Shown: in pieces, positions 45,721-53,835 of the stretch
Layout of the letters: every line of letters begins with the position of its first letter
How positions within the stretch are numbered: the first letter of the stretch is position 1
DNA from: Phycisphaerales bacterium UBA3190
GTDB taxonomy: Bacteria > Planctomycetota > Phycisphaerae > Phycisphaerales > UBA1924
Direction of reading: 5' to 3'
Assembly: GCA_002364005.1 (NCBI GenBank)
Contig: DEXG01000017.1
Coordinates: 186,007-250,006, forward strand
DNA: 64,000 nucleotides
Made by a program: the position numbers and the translations under genes
The notes under the pieces: generated by a model
Databases searched by the model: none
What the model was told of the DNA's origin: nothing
What the model saw: the letters and a program-made list of their open reading frames with translations, nothing else

Positions 45721-45787
45721 GCCGAGATAGGCGATTCCGTCTAACGTATTTTCGCGGAACCGGCGAGCACAACGCTCTCCGGGCGGG

Positions 45788-45793
45788 TATTGT
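45788..45793 (+). promoter_or_regulatory. -10-like TATTGT, leaderless arrangement
   Basis: TATTGT ends 6 nt before the ATG at 45800; no Shine-Dalgarno. Confidence 0.45.
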
Positions 45794-45799
45794 TTGGGT

Positions 45800-46330
45800 A
45801 TGACACTCCTGGCAACAACGATCGATACCCCGCTCTGCCCGATGCGTGCCGCCACGACGGATCGGGGGATCTGTTTGCTGGAGATGGGCTCGCCCGAGCG
45901 GCGATCGCGAGAGACAAGCGAGCTCGAAGCCGCGTACGGGTGCACGGTGCAGACCGGCGATCACCCGCTGCTCGATCAGCTCGCCGGCGAACTGCAGGCA
46001 TACTTCAATGGCGACCTGCAACAGTTCACCGTCCCGCTGGACACACCCGGCACCGACTGGCAGCAGCGCGTCTGGAGCGAGCTGGTCAAGATCCCCTTTG
46101 GCCAGACCACGAGCTACGGCGAGCTGGCCACGCGACTGGGCAACCCGGGCGGGTCACGGGCCGTCGGGCTGGCCAATGGCAGGAACCGGGTCTCGATCGT
46201 GATCCCCTGCCATCGCGTGATCGCGTCCGACGGCACCCTCCACGGATATGGCGGAGGCATCGAACGCAAGCGCTGGCTGCTGGATCACGAGCAGACGCAC
46301 AGCAGCTCGGGGCTGTTCGCGGGCGCATAA
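45800..46330 (+). CDS. ogt: Methylated-DNA--protein-cysteine methyltransferase
   Basis: A 176-residue suicide repair protein that takes alkyl groups from O6-alkylguanine. The acceptor Cys lies in VIPCHRVIASDGTLHGYGGG; the helix-turn-helix-like region has IPFGQTTSYGELATRLG. The start ATG 45800 is chosen over an in-frame TTG two codons upstream. It diverges from the exonuclease gene. Confidence 0.95.
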   Translation: MTLLATTIDTPLCPMRAATTDRGICLLEMGSPERRSRETSELEAAYGCTVQTGDHPLLDQLAGELQAYFNGDLQQFTVPLDTPGTDWQQRVWSELVKIPFGQTTSYGELATRLGNPGGSRAVGLANGRNRVSIVIPCHRVIASDGTLHGYGGGIERKRWLLDHEQTHSSSGLFAGA

Positions 46331-46332
46331 GA

Positions 46333-46355
46333 ACACCCGCGCCGGGCGCGGGTGT
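46333..46355. terminator. Hairpin between convergent ogt and PEP-CTERM gene
   Basis: A 10-bp stem ACACCCGCGC/GCGCGGGTGT with a 3-nt loop lies between convergent genes. The T-runs are poor on both sides. Confidence 0.5.
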
Positions 46356-46380
46356 GTCGAGATTCAACCTGTGAGCCGAG

Positions 46381-47007
46381 TCAGCTTCGACGCCGACGCG
46401 TGGCTGCCAGACCACCGAGTCCGAGCAGCGCCATGCTGCTTGGTGCGGGGACAGCGCGGATGCTGCCGAGCACGAAGTCGAGCGAATGCACATGATCGAA
46501 GTTGATACTGATGCGAAGATCGACGACCTCAGCGAGATCCATGTCGGCAAAGTCGGAATCGTTGAGGATGTCCCACTCAACGGTCTGCGGCCCGCCGGCA
46601 CCGACTTGGAGCTGATTGATCACAGCCTTCCCGCCATCGCCCCCGATCATCACGATACGGATCGTGAAGTCCTGGTCCACCGCGAGGAAGTCAAAGGCCA
46701 TCACGCCGTTGTCGGACAGATCGACCGGCCCTGAGTTGAAGCCGTAGTTCAGCCATGCGGTTTGCACCGCGCCAATGCCCGAGTTCATAATCAACGCACC
46801 GGCATCATCACCGTAGCTGAACACGGTATCGATGGTGGTGTCCCCGCCCTGAAGAAACGGGTCATCGGAGATGGAACTGCCGAAATCGCGTGCGCCGAAC
46901 AAATCGTCGTTCGGGTCGGCGTCGAAGTCGTCGAGCATGACCGGGCCCGCGATCGCGGTGCCACCGATGAGCGACATAAGGAAAAAGGCATGAAGTTGTT
47001 TACACAT
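46381..47007 (-). CDS. PEP-CTERM-type exported protein (paralogue A)
   Basis: 208 residues: a signal peptide (to about residue 20), a beta-rich domain beginning LDDFDADPNDD, and a C-terminal sorting tail VPAPSSMALLGLGGLAATRR with a Pro motif, short hydrophobic helix and Arg cluster. Such tails are processed by exosortases, none of which is in this window. AGGAG precedes the ATG. It resembles the next gene in domain and opening motif, so the two arose by duplication. Confidence 0.8.
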   Translation of the reverse strand: MCKQLHAFFLMSLIGGTAIAGPVMLDDFDADPNDDLFGARDFGSSISDDPFLQGGDTTIDTVFSYGDDAGALIMNSGIGAVQTAWLNYGFNSGPVDLSDNGVMAFDFLAVDQDFTIRIVMIGGDGGKAVINQLQVGAGGPQTVEWDILNDSDFADMDLAEVVDLRISINFDHVHSLDFVLGSIRAVPAPSSMALLGLGGLAATRRRRS

Positions 47008-47176
47008 GGTGTACTCCTACATCGTGTACAGAAAAGGTGCACAACGGGCCCAGCAGGAGTGTCGCCTAATCGTTGACGAGAATCATAAATCTCCGTGGCG
47101 CTGGTCCCAACCCGATGTGCGTCATCGTAAATAGACACCAAGTTTTTCAATCTGACAAGCTCACCCGCATAATTTG

Positions 47177-47203
47177 AAAAAGCACCCAGCTTTACTGAGT
47201 GCT
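47177..47203 (-). terminator. Rho-independent terminator of PEP-CTERM paralogue B
   Basis: AGCAC-C-CAG pairs with CTG-A-GTGCT (one internal mismatch); four A precede it on the plus strand, giving a T-run in leftward reading. Confidence 0.65.
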
Positions 47204-47232
47204 CAATACGGTTTTGGCTTAAAACTGTATGC

Positions 47233-47919
47233 TCAGGCCCGTCGTCGGCTGACGATCAGCAGGCCACCGATTCCCATGATCGCGACCGCACCCGGGGTCG
47301 GCACGATCACGCCGCGGAACTCGCTGGCGATGAAGTCGAGCGATGCTGTCGCGCCGTCTTCTGGATTGAAGCTCAGCGTGATACTGTCCACATCAGCCGG
47401 GTCGAAGTTCGGCGAGTAGATGAAGTCGCCCCAGGAGAATGATGCCGTCTGGCCAATACCAGCGGGCACGAACATCTCGAGCGTCGCGATACCAGCCAGG
47501 CCGCTTGGACCGTCGCCGTTGTTGCCCAGCTCGATGCTCATGGTGAAACCCTGATCGACGCTCAGGAAATCGAGCTCGAAACCAGTGAGCCCCATGGCGC
47601 CCGGGTTCAGGCTCAGCCCCGCACCGGCGTTGTCGTAAACGATCGAAGCACCCTGCTCGACCCCGATGCCCGAGTTGAAGATCAACGCGCCGACATCGCT
47701 GCCGCTGTTGAGCATCGTATCGAGTGAGAAATCCGAGCCCTGGTTGAATGGGTTGTTGAAGATGACCGTCGAATAGACCCCGGGGCCGCCCGCGTCGTCG
47801 TTCGGGTCGCTGTCGAAGTCATCGAGGATCAGCGCTGAGGCGATGCCCGCCTGGGCCGCGCCGGTGATCGCGACGAGCGCGAGCACACCGATGGCGTTTC
47901 GTTTCTGAAGCATGTCCAT
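47233..47919 (-). CDS. PEP-CTERM-type exported protein (paralogue B)
   Basis: 228 residues with a signal peptide (to about residue 24), the same opening LDDFDSDPNDDAGG as its neighbour, a beta-rich body and the tail VPTPGAVAIMGIGGLLIVSR with terminal Arg residues. GGAGGGA lies upstream of the ATG at 47919. Its own terminator separates it from paralogue A. Its ligand or structural role is unknown. Confidence 0.8.
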   Translation of the reverse strand: MDMLQKRNAIGVLALVAITGAAQAGIASALILDDFDSDPNDDAGGPGVYSTVIFNNPFNQGSDFSLDTMLNSGSDVGALIFNSGIGVEQGASIVYDNAGAGLSLNPGAMGLTGFELDFLSVDQGFTMSIELGNNGDGPSGLAGIATLEMFVPAGIGQTASFSWGDFIYSPNFDPADVDSITLSFNPEDGATASLDFIASEFRGVIVPTPGAVAIMGIGGLLIVSRRRA

Positions 47920-48087
47920 GTCGTGTATCCCTCCAGTGTTTCAAGCACGCTGTGCGCACCTGCGTGTATGTCTGAAAGAGACCACAGAAACTCAAACTTG
48001 CCAGCCAACCCGCTCAGTTCTGGCTGATGCGCTGCAGGATTAAATAGTCCTTGACACACCAAACGCCTGAACCGGCTCCCAACCCCC

Positions 48088-49314
48088 TCAATCAAGGGCC
48101 AGCCGCTCCATCGGGACCGTGCCTTCAACGAATACCGGGGTGGGGTTCCCGCGGGCCCGCAGGAAGTCGATGCACGCCCGGACCTCGTCGCGCAGCGGGG
48201 CCACGAACACCATGGGCTCTTCGCTGATCGGATGGTTGAAACCGAGCAATGCCGCGTGCAAGGCCTGGCGTTCGATCAGCGTCTGACCCTCCAAGTCGAG
48301 CAGCGGCTTGCCCTTGTACATGTCATCACCCACAATCGAGTGCCCGAGGTGTGAGAGATGCACCCGGATCTGGTGGGTCCGCCCGGTGAGCAGTTCCAAC
48401 TCAACCAATGAGTAGCGTCGTGAAACACTCTTGTTGCGCGCGGGCGGCAGCTCGTAGCGTTCCCGCACCCGACAGATCGTCTGGCTGGCCTTGCCCAGAT
48501 CATCGAACCGCACCACCCGCTTTTCACGCGAGCCACGCACCCGTGACGGGTGCGGGCCCAGCGGCAGGTCGATGAGCTGTTCGTCCTTGGTGACCCAGTC
48601 GTGCACCAGCGCCAGGTAGCGTTTATCGACCTGGCGTTGCTCGAACTTGCTGCCCATCTTCCAATGGGCCAGGTCACTCTTGGCGAAGACGATGCAACCA
48701 GAAGTATGCCGATCAAGCCGATGGACGACGCCTGGGCGGGCGAACTCCTCGCCGACCGAGGAAAGTTCACCCGATTGGTGGGTTTGAAAATAGTGCACCA
48801 GCGCGTTGAGCATCGTACCCCGGTTTTCCGCGCGGGCCGGGTGGACGATGATGTCGGGCTGTTTGTTGAGCACCAGGATGTACTCGTCCTCGTGGAGCAC
48901 CCGGAGCGGGATATCGTCGGGCTCGATCTCGCCGCTCGGGGGCGCGGGGATCACCATCTCGATCACATCACCCACGCGGAGCTTGGTGGACGACTTGGCA
49001 ACCGAGCCGTTGACCGTCGCGCCGCCCTGATCGATCATCTCCTGCAGCTTGCTGCGGCTCATGAACTTGATGCGGGTGGTGAGGTACTTGTCGAGCCGGT
49101 CCCGGATATCCCGCGCCAGCGTGAAGCGGACCTTGGCGACGAACTCGTCGTTGCCCTCTTCGCGCGCGTTGAGATATGAGCGGCGGACCGCCACGGGGTC
49201 AACCTTGCCGCCGGGGAGGAGAAAATCGCCGCCCAACGATTCGTCGAGCGATTCGCTCTGCGTCCCGTCGGGCGTCGCGTTTCCCGAGCCCGTATTGGGC
49301 CCGGTGTCTGTCAT
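48088..49314 (-). CDS. RluA-family 23S rRNA pseudouridine synthase (RluD-like)
   Basis: 408 residues. An S4 RNA-binding domain (about 70-140: RLDKYLTTRIKFMSRSKLQ) precedes the catalytic domain with VVHRLDRHTSGCIVFAKS, whose Asp is the catalytic residue, and later LLTGRTHQIRVHLSHLGHSI. A ~50-residue Ser/Asp-rich N-terminal extension is unusual. It converts uridines of 23S rRNA to pseudouridine. The ATG overlaps the upstream gene by 4 nt (ATGA). Confidence 0.93.
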   Translation of the reverse strand: MTDTGPNTGSGNATPDGTQSESLDESLGGDFLLPGGKVDPVAVRRSYLNAREEGNDEFVAKVRFTLARDIRDRLDKYLTTRIKFMSRSKLQEMIDQGGATVNGSVAKSSTKLRVGDVIEMVIPAPPSGEIEPDDIPLRVLHEDEYILVLNKQPDIIVHPARAENRGTMLNALVHYFQTHQSGELSSVGEEFARPGVVHRLDRHTSGCIVFAKSDLAHWKMGSKFEQRQVDKRYLALVHDWVTKDEQLIDLPLGPHPSRVRGSREKRVVRFDDLGKASQTICRVRERYELPPARNKSVSRRYSLVELELLTGRTHQIRVHLSHLGHSIVGDDMYKGKPLLDLEGQTLIERQALHAALLGFNHPISEEPMVFVAPLRDEVRACIDFLRARGNPTPVFVEGTVPMERLALD

Positions 49315-50189
49315 GGGGTATCGCTGCTGGCGGGCTCGTCGGTCGATGCCTCGTCTGCCGGGGCAGCATCCTCTTCTGCCGCCTCAGGCACCTCTTCGGA
49401 CGCCTCTTCAGCTGCCGAGTTGGCGGCCTCTTCGAACTGGGCCTGGATCGCATCGATCTGCTCCTGGCTGAGCGTGGGCGACTCGCCGGGAAGCAGCGGC
49501 ACCTGATCGTTGGTCGGCAGTGCATCGACTGACTTGAGCGAATCGAGGTTGGCGATGCGTGCATCAGCAAAGACGACGATGCTCGGGTACTGCTCGCTCT
49601 CGCTCAGTGCCTTGAGGCGTTCGTAGTAGCCCTTAGCGCCATCGAAGTCATCGCGACACTCTTTGATCACGGCCAGGCGGGTCAACGCCTGCATCGCAAA
49701 CATGGCCTTGCCGGGCTTGTTCTCCGACGATGCGAGCACTTCATTGGCGGTCGATTCGGCGAGATCGAGACGCTGATTGAGCTTCTCCTCGCTGAGGATG
49801 TCTGTGGGGTTGTAGGTCCCGGTCGCCTGATCGATCTGCGCGCCGGGCTCGACGCCGGTGGTGAACGCGCGCAGATAGATATCCACGGCTGTCAGCTTGG
49901 CCAGTTCGGGGACGCTGCGCACGCCCGCGTAGTCATCTGCAATGGCGTTCAATGAAGTCGGCGAGGGGGTGGTACCAAGGGTCGCCGCTTCAAGCTCGCT
50001 GAAGGCCTGATCGATCTTGGTGTTCTGCATCTGCTCGAGCTTCTGCAGCCCTGCCCAGACGAGCGCCGCAACAGCGAGCACGATGAGCACGGGCGAGCTC
50101 CACTTGTTCAGGAAGTCGAGGAACTCCTGGTTGACGCGTGAATCTTCGAGCCCTGCGCCCTCGCGGATTTTGGTTTGCCGGTCGTCCAT
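49311..50189 (-). CDS. Membrane-anchored TPR-like protein (YfgM-like)
   Basis: 292 residues. A cytoplasmic N-terminus is followed by one helix (WSSPVLIVLAVAALVWAG, near 30-47) and an extracytoplasmic alpha-helical part with TPR-like pairs (AMFAMQALTRLAVIKEC; GAKGYYERLKALSESEQYPS). The C-terminal ~55 residues are very acidic (Glu/Ala/Asp). The layout recalls YfgM, a periplasmic chaperone partner of the Sec translocon; this is inference. ATG 50189 is used because GAGG lies 5 nt upstream; a GTG at 50195 would fall inside that site. Confidence 0.65.
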   Translation of the reverse strand: MDDRQTKIREGAGLEDSRVNQEFLDFLNKWSSPVLIVLAVAALVWAGLQKLEQMQNTKIDQAFSELEAATLGTTPSPTSLNAIADDYAGVRSVPELAKLTAVDIYLRAFTTGVEPGAQIDQATGTYNPTDILSEEKLNQRLDLAESTANEVLASSENKPGKAMFAMQALTRLAVIKECRDDFDGAKGYYERLKALSESEQYPSIVVFADARIANLDSLKSVDALPTNDQVPLLPGESPTLSQEQIDAIQAQFEEAANSAAEEASEEVPEAAEEDAAPADEASTDEPASSDTP

Positions 50190-50311
50190 ATCCACCTCTG
50201 TGGGCCCGGTTCATGCCGGGCGATGCGTGCACAACACCCGCCTGCGCAGACACTTCGCCGCGTGCGGGGTTCAATGATGAGTGGCAATGGTAGCGTGGTC
50301 GATCGCTTCGA

Positions 50312-51301
50312 TCATGGCTCTGATCGCAGCGAGCCCCAGAAACACCACGGGCGCGGGTCATCAAGCACCGTTTCGGGGACCAGCTGGTCACGCAGCATCG
50401 ACACCAGCCCCGGGATCCCGGCCCCATGCTCGCCGAGCTGCACCCGCACATCGACCCGGCACGCGTGGTCCCCCAGATCGGTCCGAGTCCCGACACGCAC
50501 GACCGGGATGCCCGGCTCGATCGAATCATGGAGACGCGCATCGAGCACGCCCGGATCATTGATGGCATCGATGCAGTGCACCACCAGATCGGCCTGTGCC
50601 AGCACCGACTGGGCGATCGCCAGCTCATCCGAGTCACCGATGCGTTCATCCACCCCGGGCGTATCGATCCAACGCACCACCAGCCCGCCCAGGTCCACCG
50701 GCACACCCACATGGTCGCGCGTCGTGCCCGCGACATCTGCGACCAGGGCCACCTGCTGACCGACCAGCGCATTGATCAGCGAAGACTTGCCGACATTGGC
50801 CCGCCCCACCGCCACGACGCTGGGCGGGTGCAGCAGCCGATCCAACGCGCCCGGACCGATCGCGTCGATGGCGTCCGCCTGCTGGATCGTTTCGATCCCC
50901 GAAACGCTCCATCGCTGGCTGTGCTTCAACAGCACATCAACCGCCATCGGGCTGGGTGCGATCGACAACGCGTGCAGGCACCATGCCTCGATTTCGCTCT
51001 GTGCTTCTGGGTAGATCCGCAACGGGTCGGGCTGCGTATTCAATGGGATGCCCAGATCACTCAGGCGTTCACTGATCGCACGGACGATTGCGATCCCGCC
51101 ATGGGGCATCAACATCCGGGTGTGATCGTCGATCCCCAGCACCACCCCCTCGTCGATGCCCAGCAGATCGCTCAAGACCAACCGACCGGGCGCGGCCCGC
51201 CTGATGCCGACTGATTCGGGATCATCATGGTGCAGCATCACCATCGCGATCGCGCCGGCGCGTTGGGACGGGGTCAGGATCGAATGCCAGCGTTCGCTCA
51301 C
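50312..51301 (-). CDS. MnmE-like small GTPase, shortened
   Basis: 329 residues. The N-terminal part (RAGAIAMVMLHHDD) recalls the folate-binding domain of MnmE. The G domain near 160-290 has GRANVGKSSL (G1), DVAGTTRDHV (G2), DTPGVDE (G3) and VGTRTDLG (G4, Thr-Arg in place of the usual Asn-Lys). The C-terminal CxGK of true MnmE is absent and the protein is ~120 residues shorter, so it is probably a derived relative and not the tRNA-modifying enzyme. GTG start overlaps the coaX stop (GTGA). Confidence 0.7.
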   Translation of the reverse strand: MSERWHSILTPSQRAGAIAMVMLHHDDPESVGIRRAAPGRLVLSDLLGIDEGVVLGIDDHTRMLMPHGGIAIVRAISERLSDLGIPLNTQPDPLRIYPEAQSEIEAWCLHALSIAPSPMAVDVLLKHSQRWSVSGIETIQQADAIDAIGPGALDRLLHPPSVVAVGRANVGKSSLINALVGQQVALVADVAGTTRDHVGVPVDLGGLVVRWIDTPGVDERIGDSDELAIAQSVLAQADLVVHCIDAINDPGVLDARLHDSIEPGIPVVRVGTRTDLGDHACRVDVRVQLGEHGAGIPGLVSMLRDQLVPETVLDDPRPWCFWGSLRSEP

Positions 51302-52158
51302 GATTCAAGATCGTCTTCATCGTCTTCGGCATCGACCAGCATCGCGCACGCGGCACGGATCCCGTGCAACTGCAGGTCGGGCACGAATGCTTCGATGAGC
51401 TCATCGTCTTCGAGCGCCCCCATGTCGCCGCCGGTCACGATGATTTGTGGGTATCCCTCGTAATACACGGCGTACCGCTCGGCGAGCCACCGGATCGCCC
51501 CGTGCACGCAGGCGTTGACCCCGAGCTGCATCGACAGGTCGGTCTGCTTGGCTGGGCTGAGGTCTTCCATGTCCGGCTTTGCATATTTGAGCAAGGGCAG
51601 ATGCGCAGTCTGCTCGTGCAGGGCTTTGAACATCATCCCGATGCCGGGCATGATTGCCCCGCCCTGGAACACGCCCTCGCCGTCGACAAAGTCGACCGTG
51701 ATGGCGGTGCCCAGATCGACGACGATGCACGCCTGCTTGACGACCTGAAAGGCGCCGATGGCGCAGAGGAGCCGGTCCTGGCCGACGGTCTTCTCCCCCG
51801 ATTCGGTGAGGGTGTGCCGGATCGGGATGGGCAGGTCACGCCCAAAGCGGTAGAGCGTGGTGTGCCCGTGCTTGCGCAGCGAAGATTCGATATCGCTGGC
51901 CATATCGCCCGAGACATGAGAGATCACGATCACGGGGTCTGGCTCCCCGTCGCCGTACTCACCCCAGAGTGAAGCCACCTGGCTGCTGATCTCGTCGGGC
52001 TGGTCGCTGTGGACCGACTGGGCCTTGAGGCATTCTCGCCCCGCCAGGATGCCCACGCGTGTGCGTGAGTTGCCCACGGCAACCGCGATCATGGGGCGGG
52101 TGGTCCCGGGCAGATCACCTGCAACGCCGGGTACGGATTCGTTGTGTTCGTTGCTCAT
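51298..52158 (-). CDS. coaX: Type III pantothenate kinase
   Basis: 286 residues; phosphorylates pantothenate, the first step to coenzyme A, with the ASKHA fold. Motifs: VGNSRTRVGI near the N-terminus (phosphate 1), GQDRLLCAIGA, CIVVDLGTAITVDFVDG and GGAIMPGIGMMFKALHEQTA. It has a short extra N-terminus and an acidic tail (DAEDDEDD). A -10-like TATGAT stands 8 nt before the ATG. It is coupled to the GTPase gene downstream. Confidence 0.9.
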   Translation of the reverse strand: MSNEHNESVPGVAGDLPGTTRPMIAVAVGNSRTRVGILAGRECLKAQSVHSDQPDEISSQVASLWGEYGDGEPDPVIVISHVSGDMASDIESSLRKHGHTTLYRFGRDLPIPIRHTLTESGEKTVGQDRLLCAIGAFQVVKQACIVVDLGTAITVDFVDGEGVFQGGAIMPGIGMMFKALHEQTAHLPLLKYAKPDMEDLSPAKQTDLSMQLGVNACVHGAIRWLAERYAVYYEGYPQIIVTGGDMGALEDDELIEAFVPDLQLHGIRAACAMLVDAEDDEDDLES

Positions 52159-52299
52159 AGACGAAGATCATACGCACCAACTCAGGCGCCTCATCTCTTC
52201 AGAGAGTGGCACCTTGATCAGGGCGAGCTTGCTATCCTTTCTGTGCACCTGTCTGTGCGACGACGAGGGGATGCTCGTCTGGTCTTTCAAGGGAAAAAC

Positions 52300-53319
52300 A
52301 TGCCGACCTGTCTGATCGACCCCAATATCGAACGCAAAGTCATGAGCGGCTTCAAGTTCCCGCTCGGGGTCTACCCCGTCGAGGCGATGACGCCCCGGAT
52401 CGGGTACACCGCGGAGTTCGAGCCCGAGGATGTTGCTGAGGACATGGGCGACTGGGAGGCCTGGCCCGATCAGTATGTTTTCGACATCGTGGTCCCCGCC
52501 GACCGGGTCGAACCGCTCTGGCAGCAGCTCTTTGCCATGATGCCCGGGCGGGTGTTCCCGATCATCGACTACATCGGGCATGATGCCTATCGCGAGATCG
52601 ATCCATATATGGCTTACGAGCCGATCGGCAAGGAGAAGGTCACCAACGCCCTGCGTCAGTACCGCCCGTTCTTCTTTGAAGACGGCATGGTCGGCTTCGG
52701 GGCGGTCAGCGAAGAGCCCTTCTTCTATATATTCGTCGATGAGCACAAGATCACGACCGTTCGCGTCGAGCCGGAGTACCGGGCTCGGGTTGAACGCCTG
52801 CTCGAGGCCTTCGAGATCCCAGAGATCCAGGAGCCCGCCGGAGCCGATGCCGCGGCCCACGAGCACCGATCGATCCTGATCACCTCAACCGATCGGCCCG
52901 ATCTGATCAGCGGCGACGAGATTCTCGAACGCATGCGTGACTCGTGGCGACTGGTGCTCAATGTCGACCCGGACACGAATGTGGACGACGAAGCCCAGCC
53001 ATTGGGAATCACACCCTGGCAGTGCCTGGCCCGGTTCAGCACCGATCAAATCCCGCACGAGCAATACGCCCATGTCGTTCTGACCGCCGACTGCTTGCGC
53101 CGTGCAGAGGAACTGACACAAGATACGGTGATCAAGCGTGCCAACCCAGACGGGGACTGGTTCGATGTGATGGTGATCAGTGCCAATCGCATGACCAATG
53201 ACCAGGCCAACGATCTGCTGACCAACACACTGAAGTCTAAACCCATACCCAAGAACGCCTTAGAAGAAGAGACGGTGCTCAAGTTCCGTGTCTCTGACCC
53301 CGTATCGGGTTCGGATTGA
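52300..53319 (+). CDS. Conserved-looking protein of unknown function
   Basis: 339 residues, cytosolic (no signal or membrane segment). It has two similar-looking halves of alternating alpha/beta; notable segments are GVYPVEAMTPRIGYTAEFEP, VVPADRVEPLWQQLFAMMP and VDEHKITTVRV. The composition is acidic. ATG 52300 follows AAGGGAAA; the frame is open 52 codons further upstream but without a site. I do not recognise the family. Coding use is uniform and typical for the region, so it is a real gene. Confidence 0.65.
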   Translation: MPTCLIDPNIERKVMSGFKFPLGVYPVEAMTPRIGYTAEFEPEDVAEDMGDWEAWPDQYVFDIVVPADRVEPLWQQLFAMMPGRVFPIIDYIGHDAYREIDPYMAYEPIGKEKVTNALRQYRPFFFEDGMVGFGAVSEEPFFYIFVDEHKITTVRVEPEYRARVERLLEAFEIPEIQEPAGADAAAHEHRSILITSTDRPDLISGDEILERMRDSWRLVLNVDPDTNVDDEAQPLGITPWQCLARFSTDQIPHEQYAHVVLTADCLRRAEELTQDTVIKRANPDGDWFDVMVISANRMTNDQANDLLTNTLKSKPIPKNALEEETVLKFRVSDPVSGSD

Positions 53320-53835
53320 CAGCGGTCCAAGCTGATCTTGTGCATCGCTATGCTCCATGCACATGGATCGGTTGTGGAGTTTCTGCATGTTCTCGTGTGA
53401 GATGGGAACCATCGGGCACCACGGTCGAATAGCCGTAGCACAGGGACGAAAGAACATGGCCCCGCTTCCATGTTCGTAGTGACGCTTACCGAACCGAACC
53501 GTACTGGTCTAGAAAACAGATCATCGAAACGACACGCTTTCGGTTCATCAGGATACACTGCATGCCATCGGGATTTGCGTCCATCGCCAATCCCCGGTAT
53601 CGTCCCACTCCCCGCCACGACACGCCTCACAGCGTTCAACGCGGGATCGTGCCCGTTATTGCAAACGGGTGCATCGACCGCGAGTCTTTCACGGTCAAAT
53701 CGGATTCTGCGAACGATCGCAGAACAACAACTCATACACGCGGGATACGGGTGCGTTGCAGCACATCCCGCACGACCTCAGCCCCGAGCTGGCCCCATCC
53801 CAGCTCTCGAGCCAAGAGCAATTGGAGTGATCCGG
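53320..53835. other. Long intergenic region before the secretin gene
   Basis: 516 nt without a supported gene. It contains CCATG-CA-CATGG (53355-53366) and an 8-bp hairpin at 53452-53475. The secretin frame is open back to 53470, but its signal peptide starts at 53836, so the upstream part is taken as leader. No promoter was identified with confidence. Confidence 0.5.
53452..53475 (+). promoter_or_regulatory. Inverted repeat in the secretin upstream region
   Basis: GAACATGG-N8-CCATGTTC, perfect 8-bp arms. It contains the same CATGG core as the small palindrome 90 nt upstream. A regulator site or RNA hairpin is possible. Confidence 0.35.

Noticed and set aside
50312..51301. Annotation as authentic mnmE
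   Set aside because: It lacks the C-terminal CxGK, is about 120 residues too short and has an altered G4 motif; called only MnmE-like.
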